Shown here: piece by piece, positions 25,072 to 35,360 of the stretch
How positions within the stretch are numbered: position 1 is the first letter of the stretch
How the letters are laid out: every line of letters starts with the position of its first letter
Source: Companilactobacillus heilongjiangensis
GTDB lineage: Bacteria > Bacillota > Bacilli > Lactobacillales > Lactobacillaceae
Direction of reading: 5' to 3'
Length of the DNA: 64,000 nucleotides
Assembly: GCF_000831645.3 (NCBI RefSeq)
Contig: NZ_CP012559.1
Coordinates: forward strand, 2,232,001-2,296,000
Made by a program: the position numbers and the translations under genes
Notes under the pieces: generated by a model
The model's database searches: none
Told to the model about the DNA's origin: nothing
The model's input: only the letters and a program-made list of their open reading frames with translations

Positions 25072-26280
25072 ATGAACAAAAAAATATCTCCAAACTGGAT
25101 TCTTTTATCATTGGCTATCAGTGCCTTTGCGATTGGATCAACTGAATTTATCAGTGTCGGCATTATGCCTTTATTGACGAAAACTTTCGGCATCTCTATT
25201 TCTGAGGGTGGTCTGACTGTTTCCATTTATGCATTAGGTGTTATGTTCGGCGCACCAGTTTTAGCTTTGATTACTAATCGCTGGAATCGTAAAAAGTTAT
25301 TGATTGGTATCATGGTTAGTTTCATTTTAGGAAATCTCTTAGCTACTTTGGCACCAAACTTTGCCATCTTATTGGCTGGTCGTGTCATTGCTGCCTTGTC
25401 ACACGGAATTTTCATGACAATTGCTTCGTTAATTGCCGCTGATGTTGTGGCTCCAAACAAACGTGCTTCTGCCATTGCAGTAATGTTTACTGGTTTGACT
25501 GTTGCCACTATTACTGGTGTTCCAATCGGGACTTTCATCGGCCAAACTTTTGGCTGGAGAATGTCATTTGCTTTCCTAGTTACTTTAGGATTGATTGGAC
25601 TTGTCAGCAACGCTATCCTCGTACCAAATGAATTGCCATTGCCTAAGCCTACTAGTGTTAAAGGTATCTGGCGCATCATTAAACAACCTCAATTACTCTT
25701 GATTTTGGTTATCACAGCTTTAGGTTACGGAGCAACTTTCCCCGTTTATACCTATCTGACAACAATCTTGAATAAAAATATGGGCTGGTCTGAAAGTGCC
25801 ATCGTTATCATCTTGATTTTTTACGGTGTGGCCGTAGCTATTGGTAACACACTCGGTGGTCGTTGGGCTAATAAAAATCCTTTGCGTGCACTAATGGGAA
25901 TGTTCATTGGTCTAGGTGTGGCATTACTTGTAATTAGAGCTACGATCAACCTACATTTCTTAGGTTTACTGGCTGTTCTATTGATGGGCTTATTTGCCTT
26001 TATGAACGTTCCTGGATTACAACTTTACATCGTTCAATTGGCTGAAAAATATACTCCTAATGAAGTTCCTTTGGCATCAGCTCTAAATATTTCTGCTTTC
26101 AACGTTGGAATCTCATTTGCTTCAACTGCTGGTGGTTTTGCTGTTGCACATCATCAAATTCTGAACACGCCATTTATTGGTATAATCATGTTGATCGCCA
26201 GTATCGTGCTCATTTGGGTTTTGATGAAAATGGAAAGTTCGACAGTTAATTCCAAAGATTTAGACTTGGAAAATTGCTAA
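25072..26280 (+). CDS. MFS efflux transporter (DHA1/AraJ type)
   Basis: 402 residues, twelve predicted membrane segments. The first contains FAIGSTEFISVGIMPLL, typical of the AraJ/YdhP branch of DHA1 exporters. WNRKKLLIG is the loop 2-3 motif and GRVIAALSHGIFMT the segment 4 motif. It probably exports a small organic compound. AAGGGG before the ATG. The HxlR regulator gene follows after 53 bases, so the pair is likely one regulated unit. Confidence 0.87.
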   Translation: MNKKISPNWILLSLAISAFAIGSTEFISVGIMPLLTKTFGISISEGGLTVSIYALGVMFGAPVLALITNRWNRKKLLIGIMVSFILGNLLATLAPNFAILLAGRVIAALSHGIFMTIASLIAADVVAPNKRASAIAVMFTGLTVATITGVPIGTFIGQTFGWRMSFAFLVTLGLIGLVSNAILVPNELPLPKPTSVKGIWRIIKQPQLLLILVITALGYGATFPVYTYLTTILNKNMGWSESAIVIILIFYGVAVAIGNTLGGRWANKNPLRALMGMFIGLGVALLVIRATINLHFLGLLAVLLMGLFAFMNVPGLQLYIVQLAEKYTPNEVPLASALNISAFNVGISFASTAGGFAVAHHQILNTPFIGIIMLIASIVLIWVLMKMESSTVNSKDLDLENC

Positions 26281-26333
26281 GAATAATTAGTGATGTTAAG
26301 ATACACTTACTGAAATCGGGAGGATGACGTCTT

Positions 26334-26723
26334 ATGAAACAGGCAATTTATAATATCGGTGTTGAGGCAACTATGAGAATTATTGGTGGCAAGTGGAAAC
26401 CAATTATTCTTTGTCACTTAAAACATGGCACCATGCGCACTGGTCAATTACGCCGCGCCATCCCCAACATCACTCAAAAAATGTTGACGCAACAACTTCG
26501 TGAACTAGAAGATGACGGAATTATCACTCGCAAGGTTTACAACCAAATTCCACCAAAAGTTGAATATTCTTTGACAGACTATGGTCACTCATTGAACAAA
26601 ATTTTGGAGGAACTCTGTGTTTGGGGTGAGAACGATATCGAAATGCGCAAGCAAAAAGGTGAGAATATCATTCTTTTAAACAAAGAAGATGTTTCTAACG
26701 ATGCCTTGCCTTACGCTGATTAA
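26334..26723 (+). CDS. HxlR-family transcriptional regulator
   Basis: 129 residues with the winged-helix HxlR core: GGKWKPIILCHLKHGTMRTG, LRRAIPNITQKMLTQQLREL and PKVEYSLTDYGHSL. Members sense electrophiles, oxidants or solvents and control adjacent transporters or reductases. One Cys (Cys27) lies in the first block and another in the C-terminal helix, so redox sensing is possible. A strong terminator follows. Confidence 0.9.
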   Translation: MKQAIYNIGVEATMRIIGGKWKPIILCHLKHGTMRTGQLRRAIPNITQKMLTQQLRELEDDGIITRKVYNQIPPKVEYSLTDYGHSLNKILEELCVWGENDIEMRKQKGENIILLNKEDVSNDALPYAD

Positions 26724-26755
26724 ATTTAATTTCTATATAACTTTTTACACTATAA

Positions 26756-26791
26756 GGCAGTGATCTGATATTGGATCACTGCCTTTTTTGG
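26756..26791 (+). terminator. Terminator of the MFS/HxlR unit
   Basis: AAGGCAGTGATC and GATCACTGCCTT form a 12-bp stem followed by a T run. Confidence 0.92.
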
Positions 26792-26867
26792 ACTTATCAT
26801 TTGCAAGTGAACTATACTTTGTTTCAAACTTTATGTAACAAGATAATTAATTTTAAAAGAGGCAATT

Positions 26868-27497
26868 ATGTACGGTATTCACAAAAAAACTATGTCTGCT
26901 AAAATTTTCATTCTAGTAGCTCAAATAATATACATCATCATCGACTATCTATTTGTATTTCCTAAGCTCACCAATTTCGTATCTATCAACATGCAGATTC
27001 TTATCGCCATAATCTTTATTAGGTTAAACTGCATGATGTTCATTTGGCTGCCACGAGGAATCAGCTGGAAAGAAGCTCTAGGCAATAGTTCTGCCTTTGC
27101 ACTCTATTACCTTATCTTCCAAATTCTAGCCATCTGGGGCTCCACTAGACTGATTTGGAGCGGTTGGATTCTATTTATACTTGGATCACTCGTAAATTCC
27201 ATATCGGAGCTGTTACGTAAACCGTTCAAGGACAATCCCGATAACAAAGGGAAATTATATACCGGTGGACTGTTCAAATATGCCGTCCATATTAACTATT
27301 TTGGAGACGTTCTATGGGTGCTGGGATTTGCTCTGGTCACTGGTAATCTTTGGTCATTACTAATACCTTTGATGCTCTTATGTACGTTTATTTTTTCCTA
27401 TATACCCACAGCTGATAAATATTTGGAAGGTCATTATGGACAAGCATTCATTGACTATAAGCAAAAAACCAAATCACTAATACCTTTCATTTGGTAA
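26868..27497 (+). CDS. Membrane protein of the DUF1295/isoprenylcysteine-methyltransferase-like family
   Basis: 209 residues, about five or six membrane segments. The C-terminal third, GGLFKYAVHINYFGDVLWVLGF then YLEGHYGQAFIDYKQKTKS, matches the conserved region of DUF1295/ICMT-like proteins, which bind SAM in several relatives. The substrate is not predictable. GAGG lies 7 bases before the ATG and a terminator follows. Confidence 0.75.
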   Translation: MYGIHKKTMSAKIFILVAQIIYIIIDYLFVFPKLTNFVSINMQILIAIIFIRLNCMMFIWLPRGISWKEALGNSSAFALYYLIFQILAIWGSTRLIWSGWILFILGSLVNSISELLRKPFKDNPDNKGKLYTGGLFKYAVHINYFGDVLWVLGFALVTGNLWSLLIPLMLLCTFIFSYIPTADKYLEGHYGQAFIDYKQKTKSLIPFIW

Positions 27498-27674
27498 ATT
27501 GTAAGTTGAAAGAAATCCCACTACTACCTCACTTCTTCATCTGATTGGTTACAGTTTATCGTACATATGTTCGTATGGCAATCATAAAACCTATATACAA
27601 AAACTTAAATATTAAGCTAATAAAATAATGCTAATCCCTGCTTTAGATCAGCCAACCTGCGGAAGAAATAAGGA

Positions 27675-27723
27675 CAAAAAAACTCATCACGATAACCAAA
27701 TGATTACCACGATGAGTTTTTTT
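27675..27723. terminator. Bidirectional terminator
   Basis: AAAAACTCATC and GATGAGTTTTT pair with A and T runs on both sides, between two convergent genes. Confidence 0.85.
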
Positions 27724-27749
27724 CTGTACCTTATATTTTAGCTGATTGA

Positions 27750-27935
27750 TTAATCAGTAAACTTAAATGTATGTGTCTTTGAAATTCTATCTTCTGAGTA
27801 AACTGCTAATGCGATTGCGGCAATTGCAACTGCTGGAATGGTGTATCGACTTTGCAAGACGAATAACATCATTAATAATACGGCCACTACCGCCATTAGT
27901 GCTACTTTCATGAATTTTACGTTTCTTGTTGTCAT
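27750..27935 (-). CDS. Small two-helix membrane protein
   Basis: 61 residues from MTTRNVKFMK. Two hydrophobic stretches (VALMAVVAVLLMMLFVL and IPAVAIAAIALAVY) and a charged C-terminus. AGGGG lies 8 bases before the ATG; a GTG three codons earlier is less likely. No family recognised. Confidence 0.65.
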   Translation of the reverse strand: MTTRNVKFMKVALMAVVAVLLMMLFVLQSRYTIPAVAIAAIALAVYSEDRISKTHTFKFTD

Positions 27936-28421
27936 AACATCCACCCCTTAGTGTTTTCTCTTTTTCCATAAACGATAATACCATGCTAAAAAGGCTTTAA
28001 CAACCCGTCATACCAGGGGTTAGAGCCCTTTCAATAATATGCTTTTTAATTCTAATAATACCTATTATTGTCTTAGAACAAATTAAAGTTTACATTCTAC
28101 TCGCAGTAGGTGTTTTAAAAAGCTTCACATTTTTTCAACAGAATTATGAAAGTTTCTTAGAATGAAACTTATTCAATTATTTTTAAACTTATTTTTCTAT
28201 AAACGTTGGTGTGACGGGGTTTGTGGACAGCTGTTTACGATGAGTGAACAGTATTTTTTAGTTTGTTGGTTTAATAATTTTAATTTTAGGATGAATTTTG
28301 ATTTGTTGTGCTTTGGGTTTTAGTGATATGCGCAGGTGCTTGATTCATTTGATGGAGCTGTTTTTTTTAGTTCATTGGATCTTTTGGTTTCTGAAATAGT
28401 TTAGATTTTGTTTGAAACAAC
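27936..28421. other. Gene-free stretch upstream of the small membrane protein
   Basis: T-rich sequence with no convincing gene. It includes the promoter side of 27750-27935 and the tail of the phosphoketolase transcript. Confidence 0.45.
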
Positions 28422-28463
28422 AAAAAAGCTGTGGGAATCCTCGTTGGAATTTCTACAGCTTTA
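28422..28463 (-). terminator. Terminator after phosphoketolase and B-5
   Basis: AAGCTGTAGAAAT and ATTCCCACAGCTT pair, with six T after them on the minus strand. Element B-5 lies between the stop codon and this terminator. Confidence 0.8.
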
Positions 28464-28501
28464 GTTTTAGTTATATTAATTTTAAAAGCTTTGTTGGGGC
28501 A

Positions 28502-28639
28502 TGCAGTGGCTCTGAAACGAGTTCCGACAGTGCAACTCCTTCCGCTTTTCATAATTAAGCAAATCACACGCAAAACCAGCGTGCAATTCACTTAATTACG
28601 AAAATGCTCGGGAGCTAACCGCCCTGTCTCCACTCTCTG
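28502..28639 (-). repeat. Stop-codon-linked repeat B-5
   Basis: In the phosphoketolase sense the junction reads TAG-C-AGAGAGTGGAGACAGG. The stop is directly followed by the element, one base out of the register seen at the other loci. The upper stem is of the B-3 type. Confidence 0.86.
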
Positions 28640-30991
28640 CTATTCCCACTTCCACTCTTGAACTTCTGGCAAATCATCGCCATATTCGCGGATATACTTG
28701 TTATGCTTATCAACTTTAGCTTCCATTTCATCAGCAAAGTCGCTTGCACCATCGCCTTGTACGGCCACAGCTGCTTCTTCTGCCAAGTGGAATCTATCCA
28801 TCTCATTAACTACACGCATATCGAATGGTGTTGTGATATCACCATTTTCACGATAACCATGTACGTAAAGATTGTGGTTTTCACGATCAAAGAAGATGTC
28901 TTTAATAATATCTTCGAAACCGTGGAAGGCAAACAATACTGGTTTATCAATTGTGAAGATTTCGTTGAATTCTTCATCTGTTAAACCACGAGGGTCAACT
29001 TTTGGTGATCTCAACTTCAATAGGTCTACGACGTTCACGAATCTAATCTTGAGTTCTGGCTTAGCTTTTCTAAGAATGCTAATAGCAGCCAACGATTCAA
29101 GGTTTGGTTCTGTTCCGGCAGCAGCAATCACAATATCAGGATCTCCGTTGTCATTTGAGGCCCAATCGATTACCTTGAGTCCCTTTTCAGCCAATTCTTG
29201 ACCTTCTTCAATTGAGTAGAATTGTGGTCTTGGTTGCTTTGAAGTAACCAATAAATTGATCTTTTCTTGGTCATCCAAAATCTTTGGCATTACGGCTAAC
29301 AATGAGTTTGTGTCGGCTGGGAAGTATTCACGGATATACTCTGGTTTCTTTTCAGCCAAGTGAGTAATAATACCGGGATCTTGGTGAGTGTAACCATTGT
29401 GATCTTGTTGGAAAGCTGTTGATGTAGCAATAACGTTTAGTGAAGGATACTTCTTTCTCCAACCTAATTCGTTAGCTTTTCTAAGCCACTTGAAGTGTTG
29501 TGTCAACATTGAGTCGACTACTCGTAAGAATGCTTCATAACTAGCGAAAATACCGTGACGACCTGTCAAAGTATAACCTTCGTTAAAACCTTCTGCTTGG
29601 TGTTCTGAAAGTTGTGAATCGATGATACGACCAGCTGGTGCTTCATATTGGTCATTTGGTTCGTGAACTGGTTCCATCCATTGACGGTTTGTTGTCTTAA
29701 AGATGTCATACAAACGGTTGGACATTGTTTCATCGGGTCCAAATAATCTGAAGTTATCTGGATTATTCTTGATAACATCTTCCAAATATTTACCAAGCTC
29801 GATCATATCTTGAGCAACTTTAGAACCACGTTTATCAAAGTTTAATGCGTAATTTTTATAGTCTGGCAATTTAAGAGGCTTTGGATCAACTCCACCATTA
29901 ACGATAGGGTTCATAGCCATTCTGCTTTGACCCTTAGGTGCAATCGCAGCAATTTCACTCTTCAAAGTACCATTTTCATCAAATAATTCGTCTGGTTTAT
30001 AAGATTCCATCCATTCAACCAATTTGTCTGCATGTTGCATATCATTTTGGTCAACAGGAATTGGAATTTGGTGAGCTCTAAATGAGCCTTCAATTGGAAC
30101 GCCATCCCAAGTCTTAGGGCCAGTCCAACCTTTAGGGGCACGGAAAATAATTACAGGCCACTTAGGCATCTTAGCTTCTGAGGCTGGGTGTTTTCTAGCT
30201 TCTGTTTGAATGGATTGAATCTTTTCGATTGCAGCATCAACGGTTTGAGCCATTTCTGGGTGCATCTTTTCAGGATCAGTTCCTTCAACAAACATTGGAT
30301 CCCAACCCATACCTTCAAAGTACTTAGTCAAATCTTCATCACTCTTACGTGACAAGATTGTTGGGTTAGAAATCTTGAAACCATTTAGATTTAAGATTGG
30401 CAATACAGCACCATCATCAACTGGGTTAATGAAGACGTTTGAGAACCATGAAGCGGCCAAAGGACCAGTTTCTGCTTCCCCGTCACCAATAACAACAGCA
30501 GCAATTTCGTCAGGATTATCCAAAACGGCACCTACACCGTGTGATAGAGAATAACCTAATTCTCCACCTTCATGCATTGATCCAGGAGTCTCAGGGGCAG
30601 CATGTGATGCAACACCGCCTGGGAATGAAAATTGCTTGAATAGCTTTTGCATACCTTTAGTATCTTGAGTAATTTCTGGATAAGTTTCAGTGTAACTACC
30701 ATCAAGATAAGAGTTTGAAACCATTACTTGCCCACCATGACCAGGGCCTTCGATATAAAACATTTTGAGACCATACTTGTTGATAGCACGGTTTAAATGA
30801 GCATAAATAAAGTTTTGACCGGCGATAGTTCCCCAGTGTCCAATCGGATGAACTTTAACATCGTCAGGTTTTAATTCACGTCTTAATAAAGGATTATCTT
30901 TTAAGTAAAGTTGACCAACAGAAATATAATTTGCTGCTTGCCAATATTTATCTACTAAATTTAAGTATTCTTTTGATGAGTAATCTGTCAT
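28640..30991 (-). CDS. xpkA: Xylulose-5-phosphate/fructose-6-phosphate phosphoketolase
   Basis: 783 residues from MTDYSSKEY, the usual family length. Diagnostic blocks: [11 protein letters not shown] near 64, [11 protein letters not shown] near 90, [18 protein letters not shown], and the TPP site [13 protein letters not shown]. It cleaves xylulose-5-P to acetyl-P and glyceraldehyde-3-P, the key step of heterolactic pentose use. AAGGAG 10 bases before ATG sets the start; a 22-codon upstream extension overlaps the promoter. A GntR gene lies just upstream with matching operators. The stop abuts element B-5. Confidence 0.95.
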   Translation of the reverse strand: MTDYSSKEYLNLVDKYWQAANYISVGQLYLKDNPLLRRELKPDDVKVHPIGHWGTIAGQNFIYAHLNRAINKYGLKMFYIEGPGHGGQVMVSNSYLDGSYTETYPEITQDTKGMQKLFKQFSFPGGVASHAAPETPGSMHEGGELGYSLSHGVGAVLDNPDEIAAVVIGDGEAETGPLAASWFSNVFINPVDDGAVLPILNLNGFKISNPTILSRKSDEDLTKYFEGMGWDPMFVEGTDPEKMHPEMAQTVDAAIEKIQSIQTEARKHPASEAKMPKWPVIIFRAPKGWTGPKTWDGVPIEGSFRAHQIPIPVDQNDMQHADKLVEWMESYKPDELFDENGTLKSEIAAIAPKGQSRMAMNPIVNGGVDPKPLKLPDYKNYALNFDKRGSKVAQDMIELGKYLEDVIKNNPDNFRLFGPDETMSNRLYDIFKTTNRQWMEPVHEPNDQYEAPAGRIIDSQLSEHQAEGFNEGYTLTGRHGIFASYEAFLRVVDSMLTQHFKWLRKANELGWRKKYPSLNVIATSTAFQQDHNGYTHQDPGIITHLAEKKPEYIREYFPADTNSLLAVMPKILDDQEKINLLVTSKQPRPQFYSIEEGQELAEKGLKVIDWASNDNGDPDIVIAAAGTEPNLESLAAISILRKAKPELKIRFVNVVDLLKLRSPKVDPRGLTDEEFNEIFTIDKPVLFAFHGFEDIIKDIFFDRENHNLYVHGYRENGDITTPFDMRVVNEMDRFHLAEEAAVAVQGDGASDFADEMEAKVDKHNKYIREYGDDLPEVQEWKWE

Positions 30992-31024
30992 TACCAGCAC
31001 ACTCCTTATGTATTTACATTGAGT

Positions 31025-31053
31025 ATCATAACTAGAATATTTTAAAAAGTCAA
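31025..31053 (-). promoter_or_regulatory. Promoter of the phosphoketolase gene
   Basis: TTGACT (31048-31053), 17 bases, TATGAT (31025-31030) on the minus strand: a near-consensus vegetative promoter. Confidence 0.82.
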
Positions 31054-31063
31054 CCATTTGATA

Positions 31064-31081
31064 AATTGGTGCGTTCCAATT
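31064..31081. promoter_or_regulatory. GntR-type operator O1 upstream of phosphoketolase
   Basis: AATTGGTGCGTTCCAATT, an inverted repeat 10 bases upstream of the -35. It matches 16 of 18 bases of the site upstream of the GntR gene. Confidence 0.7.
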
Positions 31082-31092
31082 ATTGGAAACTC

Positions 31093-31821
31093 TTACTTAT
31101 TTGCCAAATCAACGAATGAATCGTACTTGAAATACTTATAATGCAACTTCATTGTCGAAAATTCGAACGGTGTTCCGTCGTCTAAGAAGAAAATACCTTC
31201 CATCAATCCAACAGGTTCATTATCAGCTAAATGCAATAACTCCTTACCTTCAGCATCAGATGGTTCTGCCGAAATATTCAAGTAAGTTTTATTAACTTCT
31301 TTGCCTAATTCTGATTCTACATAATTGAAGATAGATTCAGAAGCAATTTGCTCTGACAATTCAGGCGCCAACTTGATGGGAATATAGCCAGTTTCAATCA
31401 TGAATGGCACGTCATCCAACAGGCGCAAGCGTTTGAAGGCATAGACGAATTCTGAAGGCTTGAGAAATAAATTATCCTGTAAATCTTTACTTGGATGCAC
31501 AACGTCAAAACTCAAAACTTTCACGCCTGGCTTTTGTCCATTAGCGTTGAAACTGTCCGTGATACCAAGGTTCTTGCCACTGTAATTGAAAGACGAACCT
31601 TGCTTCAAATACAACGGATTAACAAATGTCCCTGAACCACGTTTTTTAAAGATGATTCCTTGATCAGCCATTAAACCTAGAGCTCGTTTGATAGAGCTGC
31701 GGCTGACACTGTAACTTTCTGCTAGAGATCTTTCATCAGGTAAACGCATATCTGAGAACTCCCCAGCATCAATTGATTTTTTCAATGATGTAATAATTTT
31801 TTGATAAACTAAATCGGCCAT
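31093..31821 (-). CDS. GntR-family regulator with UTRA domain, likely regulator of phosphoketolase
   Basis: 242 residues. The N-terminal winged helix contains [22 protein letters not shown] and [10 protein letters not shown]. The UTRA effector domain from about residue 85 includes [23 protein letters not shown]. It lies directly upstream of xpkA with about 100 bases between, and both genes carry the same 18-bp inverted repeat upstream. It probably autoregulates and controls xpkA in response to a sugar phosphate (inference). Confidence 0.87.
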   Translation of the reverse strand: MADLVYQKIITSLKKSIDAGEFSDMRLPDERSLAESYSVSRSSIKRALGLMADQGIIFKKRGSGTFVNPLYLKQGSSFNYSGKNLGITDSFNANGQKPGVKVLSFDVVHPSKDLQDNLFLKPSEFVYAFKRLRLLDDVPFMIETGYIPIKLAPELSEQIASESIFNYVESELGKEVNKTYLNISAEPSDAEGKELLHLADNEPVGLMEGIFFLDDGTPFEFSTMKLHYKYFKYDSFVDLANK

Positions 31822-31839
31822 TACATTTCCTCATTTCAT

Positions 31840-31857
31840 AATTGGGTCGCACCAATT
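31840..31857. promoter_or_regulatory. GntR-type operator O2 upstream of the GntR gene
   Basis: AATTGGGTCGCACCAATT; its complement AATTGGTGCGACCCAATT differs from O1 at two positions. It lies about 19 bases before the GntR ATG, a place suited to autorepression. Confidence 0.68.
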
Positions 31858-31945
31858 TTTGACATGGTGATTATCTTTTACTTTAGTTACATCTTATAAC
31901 ATATTGGAGTTAGATACCAAAAATTTACTGGTATGGTTTTTCTTT

Positions 31946-32133
31946 GCCGTCTCCGGTCGTCAGAAATTTTCGCCTGCTGTGGGACCGGCTCGAGCCAAAG
32001 AACGGTCTCGACCCTCGCTTTTGAACTTCGAGAAAATCACTCGAATTTCAAAAGACGTCCTGTTATGTAAGACTGGAAAATCGCCAGCCTAACATAACTA
32101 CCACTGCTGGCGAAATTTCTGACAAACGGAGAC
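31946..32133 (+). repeat. Cloverleaf repeat A-11 (full copy)
   Basis: GTCTCCGGTCGTCAGAAATT and AATTTCTGACAAACGGAGAC arms, with hairpins a, b and c. It lies upstream of the GntR gene. Confidence 0.9.
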
Positions 32134-32184
32134 TAGGCTTTTGAATTAATTGATATTTAACTGGAATGACCAATTTATCTGAAT

Positions 32185-32240
32185 GAAAAAAAATAATGGA
32201 TGAAATGCTAGTGGAAAACCTAACATCTTATCCATTATTA
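32185..32240 (-). terminator. Terminator of the choloylglycine-hydrolase-family gene
   Basis: ATAATGGATAAGATG and CATTTCATCCATTAT pair on the minus strand and are followed by seven T. Element A-12 lies between stop and terminator. Confidence 0.75.
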
Positions 32241-32295
32241 TCAAATTCAATCAATTATTTATTATCAGATACACATCAATACAATTCACACTACT

Positions 32296-32485
32296 AATTA
32301 GTCGGAAGAGCTGAGAAATATTTACCCGCTGTGGGTGTGGCGTTAGAGCTTTAGCTCTTACACCACCGGGCGTGTTTGGAGACTTACCGCATTTTGGTAA
32401 GGCTTCAAAACAACCGAGGTTCGAGACCGCTCTTCGGCTCGGACCGGTCCGCATAGTAGGTAAATGTTTCTCAGCTCTGGAGACA
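32296..32485 (-). repeat. Cloverleaf repeat A-12 (full copy)
   Basis: TTAGTCGGAAGAGCTGAGAA and TTCTCAGCTCTGGAGAC tips; order c-b-a. It lies in the probable 3' UTR of the gene ending at 32497. Confidence 0.92.
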
Positions 32486-32496
32486 AAAACGAAAAC

Positions 32497-33486
32497 CTAG
32501 TTCAATGTTGCGAATTCTTGTTTTAGAGCTACTTCGAATTCTTTTGGTTCTTTTTGGTTATTGATCAAATCTTCTGTCATCTTAACTGAGTAAACTGTTC
32601 TGTTACCGTATGGTACAAAATACATTACTTTATTAGTTAAGTCCAAAACTGTTTGGTATTGTGTGTAGCTTGGGTCGCCATTATCTTTCAAATTAACACC
32701 ACGAGGAATTGTTACACTGTCGAGAATGTGCAAAATTGTGTTTACGGCTTGCTTAGCATTCTTTGGTTGTTCAGTCTTGCTACGGTTGAAAGCTGTTCTG
32801 ACGAAACGGTCAACGGCTGTGTAGCCTCCTGGCAATCTGAATGTACCATTTGAACCTAATGGAATAACTTCTTGGTCACCGAAATTCTTAGCCTTGAAAC
32901 TCATTTGTTGAGCACCCAAGTAGTTAGCCAAGTTAGTCTTGTGCCAGTCATAGTTAGGTGTATTAGTCATAACACCAACTTTATCTTCTTCAAGAATTAA
33001 GCCATTGCCCTCTGGTTCTAGGACATAAGTTGCCCCTGTAGCATCGCTGAAAATAAAGTGTAATGGTTGATTTTGACCCATAACACCAGCATCTGAATCA
33101 ATCAAACGAACTTCCTTCAAATTTTCACGGAGTTCATCAATGTTCTTGTTGTTACCTAATGCCCAAAGAATAAATTCTTCAGCGACAAGATTCATTTTTC
33201 CTTCAGTTGGTTTTTCATCATACTTGGCTGCGTTTGAGAAATATAATTCAGCAGCAGATAGACCGTATTCATTGAAACCGTCGGCTACCATATAGTTATT
33301 ACCATATTTGGCACCTGTTCCCATGATTGCGTAATCCGTTGTATAAACCGCTTGATCAAATGATGAGATCCATTTGTAGTTTTCTGGTAAGAAAGTTGGA
33401 CGACCATTCAATTCGAAGGCGAAATCCATTGTTCTTGCTAAAAATTTAGAGCCATCTAAAGCTCCTAGGCTAAGACTTGTGCACAT
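32497..33486 (-). CDS. Choloylglycine hydrolase/penicillin V acylase family enzyme
   Basis: 329 residues starting MCTSLSLGALDG. Cys2 is the Ntn nucleophile after Met removal. ARTMDF supplies the family Arg and Asp; VMTNTPNYDWH and AVDRFVRTAF carry the conserved Asn and Arg. The enzyme hydrolyses amide bonds of bile salts, penicillin V or acyl-homoserine lactones. Sequence alone does not tell which; lactobacilli have both subgroups. There is no signal peptide. Element A-12 lies 11 bases downstream of the stop. Confidence 0.88.
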   Translation of the reverse strand: MCTSLSLGALDGSKFLARTMDFAFELNGRPTFLPENYKWISSFDQAVYTTDYAIMGTGAKYGNNYMVADGFNEYGLSAAELYFSNAAKYDEKPTEGKMNLVAEEFILWALGNNKNIDELRENLKEVRLIDSDAGVMGQNQPLHFIFSDATGATYVLEPEGNGLILEEDKVGVMTNTPNYDWHKTNLANYLGAQQMSFKAKNFGDQEVIPLGSNGTFRLPGGYTAVDRFVRTAFNRSKTEQPKNAKQAVNTILHILDSVTIPRGVNLKDNGDPSYTQYQTVLDLTNKVMYFVPYGNRTVYSVKMTEDLINNQKEPKEFEVALKQEFATLN

Positions 33487-33626
33487 ATATCTGTACTTCC
33501 TTTCGGGATAATTCCTAGTTAAATTATTAAATTAGTTATTAATTTTATTATTCTCCTAAATTAACGCATAATCAAGAATTTTAATTTATGAATTTTAAAC
33601 AAAGGTATACAACTTGAAAGTTTCCA

Positions 33627-33804
33627 TCTCCAGGAATGAGCATACTCACCTGCTATGCGGACCGGTCCGAGCCAAAGTACGGTCTCGAACCTCGGTTTGA
33701 AGCCTCGCAAAAACCGCGAGTCTCCAAACACGCCCGGTGGTGTAATGGCTAAAGCCATAACGCCACACCCACAGCGGGTGAATATGCTCATTCCTTCCGA
33801 TTAA
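33627..33804 (+). repeat. Cloverleaf repeat A-13 (full copy)
   Basis: Arms CAGGAATGAGCATACTCACC and GGTGAATATGCTCATTCCTT, order a-b-c. It lies upstream of the choloylglycine-hydrolase-family gene. Confidence 0.92.
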
Positions 33805-34027
33805 TTTATTCATTAATTCTCAGATTTCTGAAGAACTACCGTTACTTTCCTTTTGATTATATTAATCCTTAAACTGACATTTAATAAGGATGATTATTAT
33901 TTTTTCAATATAATAAGATAAATTAGACAAATCATCTACTAAATAATGTTTACTAAAATAATACTTCAACCGCTTTTTGGCGATACATTAAATTCAATTC
34001 CGGTTCATTTTATCCAACAAATACATT
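33805..34027. other. AT-rich spacer
   Basis: No gene or clear signal between two inverted cloverleaf copies. Confidence 0.4.
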
Positions 34028-34210
34028 AGCTGGAGATTGTGCGGAATGGTGAACGCTGTGCCAGTGGAGTTAGGACGGGCGGTTTCACCGTTCTTACTCC
34101 ACTAGGACGTTTTTGAGACGTGGTTTTCGGCTCAAAAGCGAGGTTCGAGACCGCTCTTTGGCTCGAACCGGTCCTCATAGCGAGAACCATTCCGCACAAT
34201 CTCCAGCGGC
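34028..34210 (-). repeat. Cloverleaf repeat A-14 (full copy)
   Basis: Arms AGCTGGAGATTGTGCGGAAT and ATTCCGCACAATCTCCAGC, order c-b-a. It ends about 80 bases before the DyP start. Confidence 0.92.
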
Positions 34211-34292
34211 CCCAAAAACCAATCTTTAAATGCTTAAATTTTCCAGTTCTATGATATGGTTTCGGTATAAACAATATTTGGAGGATAATTTC

Positions 34293-35231
34293 ATGACCGT
34301 TGACATTAAAAAAGCTCAAGACGTTTATAAAGATGCCGGTGAAAGTGTTATTTTCGCAACTTTACTGCTGAACCATAAAAATCAAGCTGATGAAAAAGAT
34401 GCTATCGCTGAATTCTCTGACTTATCTAATTCCATAATTAATAGTATGCGTATTCGTGACCCTGAGGCTCAAGCTCATATTGCTTGGGGATTTGGAGCTG
34501 ATGCTTGGGACTACCTTTTCCCTGATGCACCAAAACCAAAACAATTATCAACTTTCCAAGAAATTAAAGGTCCAAAGTATACCGCCGTTTCCACACCCGG
34601 AGATATTTTTATCCACGTTCGAGCAAAAAATATGGCTGTCTGTTATGAATTAATGGATCAGTTCATGGGCATCCTTCGTCCCATCACTTCGGTTGAGGAC
34701 GAAACTCATGGTTTCAGATACCTCGAAGGTCGTTCAATTGTCGGTTTCATTGACGGTACTGAAAACCCAGCTGGCGTTGAATCGATGGACTACACGCTAA
34801 TTGACGATGATGAAGAATTCGCCAACGGTTCATATGCCTTTGCCCAAAAGTATATTCACAACATGGATGCTTGGAAAAGTCTCTCAACTGACGAACAAGA
34901 AAAATCAATTGGTCGTCACAAATTTTCTGACCGCGAACTGGCCGATGATGAAAAACTTCCTAACGCTCACAACGTTATTTCCAAAGATATGAAAGATGGC
35001 ATTGAACACAAAATTGTCAGAATGAATGTACCTTTCTCCGACCCTGTCAAAGATATTACCGGAACTTATTTCATTGCTTATACCAAAGATTTCTCAATCA
35101 CCAACCGTATGCTGGAAAATATGTTTACTAAGAGCGATCGTCTTTTAGACTTCAGTACAGCAGTCAGCGGAACGTTATTCTTCATCCCTTCAAAAACTAC
35201 TTTAGAGAAAATCGCTGAAGGTGAATATTAG
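34293..35231 (+). CDS. DyP-type heme peroxidase
   Basis: 312 residues from MTVDIKKAQD. The diagnostic GxxDG motif is VGFIDGTENP near residue 150, and HKIVRMNVPFSD lies in the C-terminal half. It oxidises dyes or porphyrin-type substrates with peroxide; in heme-auxotrophic lactobacilli it depends on supplied heme or may act on porphyrins. GGAGG 8 bases before ATG 34293 fixes the start; the frame upstream is spurious. A strong terminator follows. Confidence 0.88.
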   Translation: MTVDIKKAQDVYKDAGESVIFATLLLNHKNQADEKDAIAEFSDLSNSIINSMRIRDPEAQAHIAWGFGADAWDYLFPDAPKPKQLSTFQEIKGPKYTAVSTPGDIFIHVRAKNMAVCYELMDQFMGILRPITSVEDETHGFRYLEGRSIVGFIDGTENPAGVESMDYTLIDDDEEFANGSYAFAQKYIHNMDAWKSLSTDEQEKSIGRHKFSDRELADDEKLPNAHNVISKDMKDGIEHKIVRMNVPFSDPVKDITGTYFIAYTKDFSITNRMLENMFTKSDRLLDFSTAVSGTLFFIPSKTTLEKIAEGEY

Positions 35232-35263
35232 ATGTTTCTTGTGAAACAATTGTTTCATGATAT

Positions 35264-35313
35264 AAAAGAACAGGTAAACTCAAAAGAATAATTCTGAGTT
35301 TACCTGTTCTTTT
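35264..35313. terminator. Strong terminator after the DyP gene
   Basis: AAAAGAACAGGTAAACTCA and TGAGTTTACCTGTTCTTTT form a 19-bp stem with A/T runs on both sides; it also suits the convergent gene. Confidence 0.93.
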
Positions 35314-35360
35314 TCTATCCATTTATCCCATACAAAATAATTTAAAATTGAATTAAAAAA

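Noticed and set aside
30992-31057. 22-codon N-terminal extension of phosphoketolase
   Set aside because: It overlaps the consensus promoter, and a good ribosome site precedes the internal ATG that matches the family's usual start.
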